From Aporhodopirellula rubra (GTDB lineage Bacteria; Planctomycetota; Planctomycetia; Pirellulales; Pirellulaceae), in NCBI RefSeq assembly GCF_014192335.1, contig NZ_JACHXU010000001.1, forward strand, positions 124,001-188,000: a stretch of DNA of 64,000 nucleotides. Reading direction: 5' to 3'. The notes under the pieces were generated by a model that saw nothing but the letters and a program-made list of their open reading frames with translations, was not told where the DNA came from and did not search any database. Position numbers and translations under genes: made by a program. Below, in pieces: positions 9,604 through 19,400 of this stretch (the first letter of the stretch is position 1; every line of letters begins with the position of its first letter).

Positions 9604-9792
9604 TCAACCACATCGGATTGGCATGGAGTCCATGACGCAGACGCTTTCAAGTTTCCATTGGTCCAGGTGCGGTGCACTACTCATTTTATCGTAGCACCAA
9701 GGTCCGTAAGGCCGACGTCGTAAATTGCGAGCGTGAATGATGTTGGGAACGCCTGCCGCGGTGGCGACGGATTCAATGGCCAATGCAACCTT
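9604..9792 (-). pseudogene. Possible decayed kringle-like fragment
   Basis: Between an in-frame stop at 9795-9793 and a stop at 9606-9604 the minus strand reads as a coherent 62-residue peptide that includes HARNLRRRPYGPWCYDK and, later, SVCVMDSMPIRCG. The spacing of RN, GPWCY, a Trp and C-(x7-8)-C resembles the second half of a kringle domain, where CRNPD...GPWCY...W..C..P.C is typical, but the first expected Cys is Ala. There is no usable start codon and the upstream frame is interrupted, so it is at best a remnant. The assignment rests on motif resemblance alone. Confidence 0.3.
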
Positions 9793-9869
9793 TCAATATT
9801 CCTTGGAACCCTGAGTCGGGTTCGAGACCTGAGTTAGGGACTTATCGCGGGATCGTTGGTTGATTTTGC

Positions 9870-11161
9870 TTACTCTCTGAGCACGCTGAGCAGTCTGGTT
9901 CGTTGATCGCGATGCTGAGCAAACGATGCCAGATTTTGCATCTCATCTGGGTCAGACTTGAGATCGTAACGCTCACTTGTTGGAACTTTGCCGCCTAGGT
10001 TTTGTGGATCCATCTTGGCCAAGATTTGATACTGCATTGGATCTTCCTCTTTGAGCCGAATCGTTTCGGAGTAAGTTTGGTTTCCCCAGATTCTGAATTC
10101 GCGACTATCGGCATTCACTTGTCGCCAAGCTGTATCGACTTTCTCGCGGTAGACCAGTTTCCAACGACCGTGAAAGACACTTCGCTCTTGCATTCCGTCG
10201 TTAGGCAGCGGTCCGCGGTTTGAAATTTCGGCAAAGAGGTAGTCATGGCCCTTCGCGGATTCATCGCTTGCGAGCAGAACCGCAAGCGACTTGCCGTGAA
10301 GTGGATAGTCAAAGGTTTGATCGATCTGACACAGATTTAGAATCGTCGGCAGTAGATCCATTTCACTCACGAGTTCGGGGCACCTCTCGCCACTTATGAT
10401 TCCCGGACCACGAATGATGAGTGGCATGCGTAGACCGAGGTCGTACAGAGTCATCTTGCCATGCTGAAAGGTAGGCCCGTGATCACTCATGAAGATCACG
10501 ATGGTGTTGTCACTTTGGCCTGATTGTTCGAGCACATCGAGAGCTTCGCCGGTTAATGCGTCCGCCTGTTCGATTTCGGCTAGGTACTCGGCCCAGTCTT
10601 TGTGAACCTCAGGTGAGTCCGCAAGGTATGGCGGTAGCTGGACTTCGTTTGGACTGACGCGGATCGTCGTCTTGTCACTGTTTGGATAGGGGCGATGTGA
10701 GTTGGGAATACTCACCATTAGTAAGGAGGGCCGCTCGCGTTCGGTAGCGTTTTTGATGAAACTCGCAATCTCGGTACGACCGCCGTGCAGGAATTCGTGA
10801 TGCGGGAACTTCTCGTTCGGTAACACATGCAGTTTGTGGGTGACACCTTGGTAGTAGCCGTTGGTTTTCAGAATCTCTGTTAACGTTCGATATTTGTCTC
10901 GAACGCGGTTAGTCTTGGCGAGTCGCAATTCTCACTGTGCCTTGCTGACTTGGTCGGCCGGCATGTGGAAGTTGTGCGTGTTGTTCAGGATGCCGTTCGT
11001 GTGGCTGTGTAGGCCCGTGTAGATCGCAGCTTTGGACGCTGAACACACAGGATAGGCGACGAAAGCGTTGCTGAAATAGATTCCTGATTTTCAAGCGAAT
11101 CCATGTGAGGCGTTTGGAGCCCCGGCGTGCCGATCAGGCTCAGATGCACGCCCTGATCTGG
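9870..11161 (-). pseudogene. Sulfatase (S1 family) pseudogene: frameshift, nonsense codon and lost N-terminus
   Basis: Arylsulfatase-type sequence spread over two frames. The first segment (11161 to ~11086) reads PDQGVHLSLIGTPGLQTPHM. A one-base deletion near 11082-11086 shifts the frame into [19 protein letters not shown], holding the Cys that is normally converted to formylglycine (codon 11045-11043), and on to [21 protein letters not shown] at 10934-10932 follows. After it the same frame continues as ELRLAKTNRVRDKYRTL through the metal-site motif FMSDHGPTFQHGK to the stop at 9870. The usual N-terminal signal peptide and PNILxxxxDD metal site cannot be found. The 352-residue 3' frame alone would lack the active-site Cys, so no working sulfatase is expected unless the breaks are sequencing errors. 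Confidence 0.85.
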
Positions 11162-11258
11162 AAAAGGTTGCGAATCGGCCGCTATTTTGCGTGTAATCAC
11201 GCTGAGTCGCGCCATATGCCCGTTGGACAAATCAACCCGGCACGGCAGACTCGGTTGC

Positions 11259-12542
11259 ATGCACACTCACTTAATCATTCCTGTACTTTTACTCGTCCTC
11301 GCGTTTCCGCTCAGGGCGATGGGGATGACCTCGCCCTCGTTTGTTGAGTTCGATCAACGGGCGAAGGCGGGCGAACGGCTAAGCGTTGTTTTCTTTGGTG
11401 CCTCACTGACCTGGGGTGCGAATGCGACGGATCCACAATTGACGTCGTATCGTGCGTTTATCGCTCAGCGGTTGGAAGCGGCGTATCCACGGGCACATTT
11501 CACGTTTCACGATGCAGCCATCGGCGGTACCAACTCGCAGCTCGGCGTGTTTCGGATGGATCGCGATGTGTTGCGTCACAAGCCCGATCTCGTGTTCTTG
11601 GATTTCTCTGCGAATGACGGCATCAACGAAGCCTCCCCTGAAACGCTGGCCTCGTATGAGTCGTTGATACGGCGCATCATCGTCGAAGCCCGTTCGCCGG
11701 TGGTGCAGGTGATCTTCCCGTTTGGTTGGGACGTGAAGGCGGCGGATTTCGACAAGATGAAGCGTCGCACTGCGCACCTAGCTCTCTCGGACGCGTACAG
11801 AACGACTGTCGGAGACGCGATCTCGCTGGCGGTGGAACGAGTGAAGGCGGGAGTGATCACTGTCGAGCAAATCTGGCCCGTCGATCTCGTGCATCCCTGC
11901 GATGCCGGTTACCAGCTTTTTGCGGACGCCGCATGGGCTGCGTTTCAAGACGGTGTGCAACGGCAAGTCGTCTGTGCAGCTCCGCAGCAGATGGTCCACG
12001 CCGAGACCTACATGAACCAAGTTCGTGTTCGTCTCTCTACGCTCGGCAAGCTACCCATGGGATGGCGGAAAGGCTCGCCCCATCTCACTTCTGCGTACTA
12101 CGACATGCTGATGTCGCGATGGCTCGATGACGAAGTGGTTGCGTCAAGCCACATTGAAAGGAAGAGCGTAGTGGACAAAACGCATTCTTCACAGCAAGTC
12201 GCTCGGCTGATGATCACGTTTCGCGGCACGATAGTTTTGCTGTTCGGCGAGGGAACGATTAAGTCCGCCAAATACCGCGTTTATATCGACGGAAAGCTCG
12301 TTGAGCGGGTGCTGCCCAACGCACAGGAACCGCTGTGTGAGTTTGATGCCGCGAGTCTTTCAGCCAGAGCGAACGGCAACACGCACCATGTGGCCGTTGT
12401 TGCTGAAAACCTCGCCGCTGACTGCGATCACACGATTGAGATCGAGCCGGTCTTTTCCGATGAAATCGAACAAGAATTGCGTCTCGAGAGCCTCTGTGTT
12501 GCGGGCGGCGACGCCAAAGTGTTTCCCTTTGTATCCCACTAA
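11259..12542 (+). CDS. Secreted SGNH/GDSL-type hydrolase, probable carbohydrate esterase
   Basis: Predicted exported esterase of 427 residues. I chose ATG 11259 because it begins a good signal peptide (HLIIPVLLLVLAFPLRAMG); the frame is open further up but without a signal. SGNH blocks are in order: block I FFGASLTWG (nucleophile Ser49), block II AAIGGTNSQLG (Gly), block III LDFSANDGIN (Asn), and block V WPVDLVHPCDAGY (Asp-His pair). The last ~170 residues form a beta-rich accessory domain, perhaps carbohydrate-binding. Members of this superfamily often remove acetyl groups from polysaccharides, which fits the setting. It is transcribed away from the sulfatase remnant and is followed 13 bases later by the first giant NHL protein, so it probably heads a three-gene unit. 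Confidence 0.82.
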   Translation: MHTHLIIPVLLLVLAFPLRAMGMTSPSFVEFDQRAKAGERLSVVFFGASLTWGANATDPQLTSYRAFIAQRLEAAYPRAHFTFHDAAIGGTNSQLGVFRMDRDVLRHKPDLVFLDFSANDGINEASPETLASYESLIRRIIVEARSPVVQVIFPFGWDVKAADFDKMKRRTAHLALSDAYRTTVGDAISLAVERVKAGVITVEQIWPVDLVHPCDAGYQLFADAAWAAFQDGVQRQVVCAAPQQMVHAETYMNQVRVRLSTLGKLPMGWRKGSPHLTSAYYDMLMSRWLDDEVVASSHIERKSVVDKTHSSQQVARLMITFRGTIVLLFGEGTIKSAKYRVYIDGKLVERVLPNAQEPLCEFDAASLSARANGNTHHVAVVAENLAADCDHTIEIEPVFSDEIEQELRLESLCVAGGDAKVFPFVSH

Positions 12543-12555
12543 AGTCTTTTGTTTG

Positions 12556-15500
12556 ATGAACAATAATTGCAAGCTTTTTTTGTGTTGTCTCTCTGTCGTT
12601 TGGTCAGGCTTCGTTTCTTCCGCGTCCGCGACGCAGACCGACAACCGTGGTCTGCATGCAGTGCCGGTTCCGGATGACGTCGTCATTGATGGTAACCTCG
12701 CGGATTGGGATCTCTCGGGTCAGACATTGATGTGTTATGACTTGGAATCGCTTCAAGACGTGTATTCCGCCAAAGTCGCGGTGATGTACGACGCGGCGAA
12801 TCTCTACATCTCCGTTCACTTCGCAGACACGACGCCGATGGGCAACCGGCATGACCCGCGTTATCAAGCTCACAAGGCTTGGGCAGGTGACAGTGTGCAA
12901 GTACGTTTTAAGACTGAGCGGATTAGCCACATCACGGCATGGTATTTTGCCGGCGAGAAGAAGCCGGGGTTTTATCTCGACCGTGGCAAGGATTTGAACA
13001 CGCCTTTCGGCGGTGGTGCTGAGACGTTGTTTCACCAGGACGGTTGGAAGTTAGAACGTGGCGTCGAGACCGCGTATCGGAAGGACTCCGGCGAGCAGGG
13101 TTACGTGCAGGAGATGAAACTGCCGTGGTCGCTCGTGACGGACAGGAAGTATGAGGCTGGTGATCAGTTTCAAATGGGCTTCGAGCTTTTCTGGGGGCAA
13201 GGCGACTGGCCGTCTCATCGCTATGCGGACAACCTTAGTGAAGGGGCGAACGGTCGTGAGTTCTTCTTCACCAATCACAAAGGTTGGGGCGATCTTATTC
13301 TGGAAGCCGAAGGCAACTTGAACCTGCCTGAGCCCGCGTGGATGAAGAGACAAATCGAAGGACAGCCGACGGGGCCGGTGGAGATTGAGTATGAGCTTTT
13401 AAAAGACGGCAAGGTCACGCTGGCGATCGATGATTCTGATGGCCGGCGGGTGCGCAATCTCATTGCCGCACAATCTCGTACGGCCGGGAAGAACATCGAG
13501 AAGTGGGATGGTCTCGATGATGCGGGCAAGCCCGTGCTGCCGGGCGACTATCGGTTCCATGTCTTGACCCACGACGGTATTCATCTCAAGTACGCGCTCT
13601 CATTCGCCAATCCGGGAAACCCGACGTGGGCGACTGACGATGGGCGGGGAGCTTTTTACGGCGACCACACGGCACCGCAAGCGGCCGCGGCGGCTGGCGA
13701 GTTCGTTGCTCTCGCCACACCGATGGGCGAGGCAGGCAAACATCTCATCGCCACGGATCTGGACGGCCAGCGTTTGTGGGGACTCAGCAATCGGGTCGCT
13801 TTTGATGGCGGACACATTTCACTCGCCACTGACGGCACGACATTGTGGGTGGGTACCGAGGGCAAGCGATCGCTCATCTATCGAGTCACGCTCGCTGATG
13901 GAAGTTACGCGCCATGGGGTATCGTGCAGGAAGATAATGATGGGCGTGAGTTTAATCCTGTCGACCTTGTCGTTTCTGAGTTGCCGGGATTGGCCGCCGC
14001 GAAAGCCGAGGCAAACCTTCGGTCCATCGCTTGTCATCACGATGTTCTTGCTGCTGCTTTTGCACGCGAAAATGAGGTGCGTCTGTATCATGCCGTGACC
14101 GGTGAGTTGCTCTCTCGCATCCCGATCGATGAGCCGAAGTCAGTCGCGTACACATCGCAGAGCGAGTTGCTCGTTCTCTCGAAAGGCCGTATTCTCATCG
14201 TAGATGACAAGGCGGGGATCCGTCCGTTTACCACGCAAACGCACGCCGATGCCTGGGGATTGGCGGCGGGAGCGGATGGCCGCGTTTATCTTTCGGTGCG
14301 TGGCACTGATCAGAATGTGAAAGTCTTCTCAGCCGATGGGAAACCGCTGAGAGAGATTGGCAAACGCGGTGGGCGCCCGCACCATGGTCAGTTCAGTGCC
14401 GGAGCCATGCGGCAGCCGGCGGGCATCGCCATCGACAGTCGCAATCATCTCTGGGTGACCGAAGAAACCGAGAACCCCAAACGAACCAGCGTGTGGAATG
14501 TTGACAGCGGTGGGTTGCTCAAAGACCTCAGCGGCACTACCAGTTACGCGGGTGCCGGTACGGTGAACCCCTACGATCCCTCGATGGGATTTGCCGACGA
14601 CACCGTCTATCGCTTGGATTGGGAGACCGGAACGTCCGAGCCAATCTACTCGGTCGGGAAAAGCGAGAATCCCGATGACCTCTTTCCACCATCGGTTCAT
14701 AAATTGACCAGCCGCGTCGTGCAGAAGAACGGACTGCTTTATGTGTATACGACTGGAGCTGGACGAGGTTCCAGCGACGTGCACTGTACCGTCTTTGATG
14801 GTACGCATTGGCGTTCGGTGGCCCACACGGGTGTTGTGGGGCAAGGTCAGGCCAACCAGGGCCGGTTCTCCAAATACGAGCGTCGATTTGCCGGACGTGA
14901 AAGGCAACGCTACTCGTGGGCCGACGAGAACGGGGATGGTCTGGTGCAAGATTCGGAGTTGCAATTCGCGAGTATCGAGATCGACGACGAACCGGTCGAC
15001 CTGCGTAGTTTCTACTGGGGCCAATTACCTGATACCGATGGCACCATCACCTACGCGGTCAAAAACCGTCAAGAATTGGTTCAATTCCCTGTTGCCGGCT
15101 ACACCAAAGCCGGTGCACCGATCTACGACATCACGAATCCACATATCGTTCGCCCTGACCTCGAAATCATCGGCGGTGGTAATGGTGAGGGGCAAATCAT
15201 TGGCGGTTCAAATGGTCGTATCTACATCAACCAAGATCCGCTGATCATGGTCGAGCCGAGCGGACATGTTGTGGGTGGTTATCCGAATCGGCACCTTTCC
15301 GTCCATGGCTCGCATCGCGCCAAAGCGGCGCGTTCAGGTTATCTGATCGGTCCATCTTCGTTCCTGGGAGTGATCCAGGTGGGCGATGAAAGCAAAGACG
15401 AGGCAGGCGAGATTTTTTGCCTCAACGGCAACCTGGGTGAGAACTACCTGTTCACCCACGATGGGCTCTTCGTTCAGTCGCTCTTTAGGGACACACGCGG

Positions 15501-16452
15501 TTATTCAGAGAAACCCGCACGTGCTGAACGGGGCATGTCGCTCGACGCTACTACCGCGGGTGGCGAAAGCTTTGGCGGAAACTTTATCCGAACCGTTGAG
15601 GGCAAGACTTACCTCACCAATGGTGGCACCGATGCGAGGGTTATTGAAGTCACCGGCCTCGAATCGATTCGACGCATCAGCGGTATGTTTACATACACGC
15701 ATGCGGAGTTCGCCGAGGCACAGACGTTGCTGTCGCAGAAACTGGCCGAGACGTCCGAACCGAAAGCCTTCACCGTCCCACGCGGTACCGCGAACGTGGA
15801 TGGCGAGGCGACCGAGTGGCCGGCTCTCATGGATGACGAGCAGCTTGCGATGAACGTTCAAGAAAACACCCGGCAACGTTACGCTCGCGTCCTGGCCCGT
15901 TATGACGACCAGAATCTCTACCTCGCCTACCGTGTTTTCGCTCCGCGTTCCGCGATGAAAAATGTTGGTCAGGACGATCGTTTGTTGTTCAAGACCGGCG
16001 ACGCCGTGGACCTCATGATTGGTCCCGATGGAGCGAAAGACGACGCAGGGAATTTGCGTCTGTTGATGACTTTCAAAGACCGCAAGACACCGATCGCGGT
16101 TTTGAACGTGAAGAAGGCTCCCGGTGCCGCGGCGTCGGAAAAGTTTGATTTCAGTTCACCGTGGCGGACGATCTCATTCGAGCGCGTTGTCGTTACTCGC
16201 GGCGTGACTCTCGCATCTGCGGGCACGCAAGGCGGCTTCATCGTGGAAGGGGCCATCCCGTGGAACGAAATTGGCATCACTCCCGAGTCCGGTCTCAAGC
16301 TCAAAGCTGACGTTGGCGTTTTGTTCAGTGATGGTGGCACTCAAACGGTTTCCCGCCAATATTGGAGCAACAAAGCCACCGGTCTTGTCAACGACATCCC
16401 CGGCGAAGCGGACCTTGTTCCCGCAGCCTGGGGAACATTCACACTCGAGTAA
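12556..16452 (+). CDS. Large secreted protein: CBM9-like, FlgD-like Ig, NHL-type propeller, C-terminal CBM9-like domain
   Basis: Protein of 1,298 residues from ATG 12556, with signal peptide 1-26 (LFLCCLSVVWSGFVSSASA). Visible parts: an N-terminal CBM9/DOMON-like sugar-binding domain (~33-245, VVIDGNLADWDLSG); a FlgD-like Ig fold (~270-350) with DDSDGRRVRNLIA and GLDDAGKPVLPGDYRFHV; a long beta-propeller (~360-1050) with NHL-like blades such as MRQPAGIAIDSRNHLWVTEE; an EF-hand-like loop near 790 (DENGDGLVQDSEL); and a second CBM9-like domain (~1073-1298, ANVDGEATEWPAL). No known catalytic signature was found. It is paralogous to the next gene, 20 bases downstream. It may bind or cleave the locus substrate, but no activity can be assigned. 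Confidence 0.85.
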   Translation: MNNNCKLFLCCLSVVWSGFVSSASATQTDNRGLHAVPVPDDVVIDGNLADWDLSGQTLMCYDLESLQDVYSAKVAVMYDAANLYISVHFADTTPMGNRHDPRYQAHKAWAGDSVQVRFKTERISHITAWYFAGEKKPGFYLDRGKDLNTPFGGGAETLFHQDGWKLERGVETAYRKDSGEQGYVQEMKLPWSLVTDRKYEAGDQFQMGFELFWGQGDWPSHRYADNLSEGANGREFFFTNHKGWGDLILEAEGNLNLPEPAWMKRQIEGQPTGPVEIEYELLKDGKVTLAIDDSDGRRVRNLIAAQSRTAGKNIEKWDGLDDAGKPVLPGDYRFHVLTHDGIHLKYALSFANPGNPTWATDDGRGAFYGDHTAPQAAAAAGEFVALATPMGEAGKHLIATDLDGQRLWGLSNRVAFDGGHISLATDGTTLWVGTEGKRSLIYRVTLADGSYAPWGIVQEDNDGREFNPVDLVVSELPGLAAAKAEANLRSIACHHDVLAAAFARENEVRLYHAVTGELLSRIPIDEPKSVAYTSQSELLVLSKGRILIVDDKAGIRPFTTQTHADAWGLAAGADGRVYLSVRGTDQNVKVFSADGKPLREIGKRGGRPHHGQFSAGAMRQPAGIAIDSRNHLWVTEETENPKRTSVWNVDSGGLLKDLSGTTSYAGAGTVNPYDPSMGFADDTVYRLDWETGTSEPIYSVGKSENPDDLFPPSVHKLTSRVVQKNGLLYVYTTGAGRGSSDVHCTVFDGTHWRSVAHTGVVGQGQANQGRFSKYERRFAGRERQRYSWADENGDGLVQDSELQFASIEIDDEPVDLRSFYWGQLPDTDGTITYAVKNRQELVQFPVAGYTKAGAPIYDITNPHIVRPDLEIIGGGNGEGQIIGGSNGRIYINQDPLIMVEPSGHVVGGYPNRHLSVHGSHRAKAARSGYLIGPSSFLGVIQVGDESKDEAGEIFCLNGNLGENYLFTHDGLFVQSLFRDTRGYSEKPARAERGMSLDATTAGGESFGGNFIRTVEGKTYLTNGGTDARVIEVTGLESIRRISGMFTYTHAEFAEAQTLLSQKLAETSEPKAFTVPRGTANVDGEATEWPALMDDEQLAMNVQENTRQRYARVLARYDDQNLYLAYRVFAPRSAMKNVGQDDRLLFKTGDAVDLMIGPDGAKDDAGNLRLLMTFKDRKTPIAVLNVKKAPGAAASEKFDFSSPWRTISFERVVVTRGVTLASAGTQGGFIVEGAIPWNEIGITPESGLKLKADVGVLFSDGGTQTVSRQYWSNKATGLVNDIPGEADLVPAAWGTFTLE

Positions 16453-16472
16453 TCCATCAGGACCCCACCAAC

Positions 16473-19400
16473 ATGCGACTCAAACGCAATCTCTTCAACT
16501 CGCCGCTCGCGGGTGTGTTGCTGGCGATCTTCTTCGCCAGTGGAGATCAATTCGTTTTGGCACACGCTCGCGTCGCTGAGGCATTTTCAGCTTTCGATGC
16601 GACGTTGCTCGATCGTGCGACGTTTGCCGAACGCGTAGGCAACGCACCCGAGTCGTTGATTCAAGGTGACAATGAAGCGGCTCGACTCGGGCCCAAGGCG
16701 GTCGTGTGGTGCACGCAATCGACTCCGCATTGGAAAGGTATGACCTACGGTGCGGGACGAGAGGCGGGAACGAGGCATTTGCGCATCGGTTTTACGCAGT
16801 CCGTTGAGGTGGGCAGCGTGTTGGTCGGTGGTGGCGGTTCGCTAAGTGTGTTGAAGGCGGGCGCGGCGTATCCGGGCGATCTTTCGAATGAATCGCATTG
16901 GATTCCGGCGCAGAGGTTGGTAGACGGAGATGAGGCGAATGCGGAGGTGGAGGGCGGTGACTACGGTCTGTGGGTATTGCCTCCGGGTACCTCGACACGG
17001 GCACTGCGTTTCAGCCATACGCCTGCGGCCGGAGATCCCGAGATGGCGGGGCAACTCGCAGCGGTTTGGCTGTTACCAAATCGTTTAGCGAATGTGGCCC
17101 CGCAGGCGTTGGTGCAGTCGCGGGCACGCGATGATGTTTCGATGAAGATCGTTGATGAGTCGCACAACCGCACTTGGCAGACTTGGGAAAACGCTGAAAA
17201 CGGCGCGGCGTTTCCGGTATCCGCCGAGCATCCCGAAATCGTCACGCTGACGTGGCCGAAGGCGGTGAAGATCAGCGGCCTCTGTCTGTTGTGGGCCGGT
17301 TTTGCCGAGTGCGAAATCGATGCCTTCACGGGTGCTGACGACACGAACGTGCGAGAGGCTCCCGAAGCATCATGGGTTCGTGTCGGCAGCGGACGTGACC
17401 TGCGATCGTGGTATCCGAGTCAACTCGGGCCGAACTGGATTGCCTTGGATCACGAGGTGAGCACTCGGGCATTGCGCGTCCGTATGACTGCGCCATCTAA
17501 CGAGCGGCATTCGCATGTGACCAGCAAGAAAAAAGACGGCCGCCGTGTTTGGCTCGGCGAACTGATGACGCTATCGCCCGTGCGAGAAACAACGTTGGCG
17601 AGTCTGGTGGTGCCCAAGCAAGGCGAGGAACCGCCGCCGATTCCGGTGAGGTTCACGCTGCCCGAAGCGGGACTTGTGACGCTGGTTATCGACGACAAAG
17701 ACGGGCGGCGCGTGCGCAATCTCGTGAGCGAAACGCCTTTCCCCGCAGGCGAGAACATCGCATGGTGGGATGGCAGTGACGATTTGCTGCGTGATCCGCA
17801 GGCGGCGGCTCACGGTGTCTATCACATCCCTTCTCGCCCCGTCGCGCCAGGCGAATACACGGTCCGCGGTCTGTGGCGAAAACCGCTGAGTTTGCATTAC
17901 GAGTTCAGTATCTACAACGCCGGCAAACCGGCTTGGAAGACCGCCGACAACACCGGTTGCTGGCTCACGACGCACACACCTCCCACCAGCATGGCGTTTG
18001 TGCCGGGCAGTCGTACTGCGGATGGGAAACCACTCATCTTCATGGGCTGCTATGTCGCCGAGGGTGGACATGGTTTGCAATGGTTGCGTGAAGATGGCAC
18101 CAAAATTGGTGGTCAGCACTGGGTCGGCGGCCATTGGACCGGTGCCCCGACACTGGCTGTCGATTCGGGGCCAAACGCCGACGCGGATCATCTGTGCTAC
18201 GTCGGCTCTGTTTGGGAAGGCGAACTACGCCTCACTGCGAAAACCAAAACGCTCGGCGACCAGCCCGTCTTTCAAACTCAACTCGGAGACGATCCGCGGC
18301 CGAGGAAACCCACGGATCCAAGGCCACCGCTCATCGAAGGCTTCGAAGGCGGTGATCGCAAGTTCGTATTGAGTGGACTCGCGGTGCATGACGGCATCTT
18401 GGTCTGTGCGATGCTGCGGCAAAATGAATTGCTCTTCGTTGATGGGAAGTCCGGTGAGCTCGCAGGCCAGTTGCCTATTAACAGCCCCCGCGGTGTCACC
18501 TTTGATGCCCAAGGACGCATGTTGGTGCTCAGTGGTAATCAACTAATCGCTTACCCTTCGATTGAGGCGACGCAGGCCGAGACGATCATTGCGGAGGGGC
18601 TCGAGGATCCGAGACATATCGCGATCGATAAAAATGGCCAGTATTTCATCAGCGACCGCGGTTCCTCGCATCAGATCAAAGTTTTCACGTCAGCGGGGAA
18701 GTTCATCAAAGCGATCGGCAAAGCGGGAGCACCCACAGTCGGTGTTTATGACCCGCAACACATGAACAATCCCAACGGTCTCGCGCTCGATTCGCAAGGT
18801 CGCGTTTGGGTTGCCGAAAACGACAACTATCCGCGTCGCGTTTCCGTTTGGTCGGTTGACGGCGAGCTCGTAAGTACGTTCTACGGACCCACCGAATACG
18901 GCGGTGGCGGTGTGCTTGATTCGCGTGATGCGAACGTGTTTTTCTACAAGGGACTTGAGTTTGCGCTCGATTGGAAAAACGGTACGGATTCGTTGAAACG
19001 TGTCTTTGCTCGCCCCGATCCGCTGCTCGAGGCGCACTACGGTCACTTCTCGCCCGATTGGCCGTTGTATCCGTCGAACGCGAAAGGCCGGCGTTACTTC
19101 ACGAGTTGTTACACGCATACACCGACGGGCGGTGACAATGCCGCGTTTCTTTGGCTCGACACCGTCAAGGAAGCTCGACTCGTCGCCGCGTTTGGCGATG
19201 CGCATTCGTGGAATTTGCTCAAACAACCCGAGTTTATCGCCGCGTGGCCAGTCGATTCGAAGCCTGAGGAATCCAACCCACGGCCAGACAAACGTATCTC
19301 GTTTCTGTGGATGGACTTGAACGCCGACGGTAAACCGCAAATCGCGGAACTACAGATGAAGAAAGGCATGGCACGCGGCGTCACTGTGACGAGTGATCTC

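Noticed and set aside
14329-15024. 231-residue minus frame inside the first giant NHL gene
   Set aside because: It is the complement of conserved propeller repeats; there is no start signal or recognisable family.
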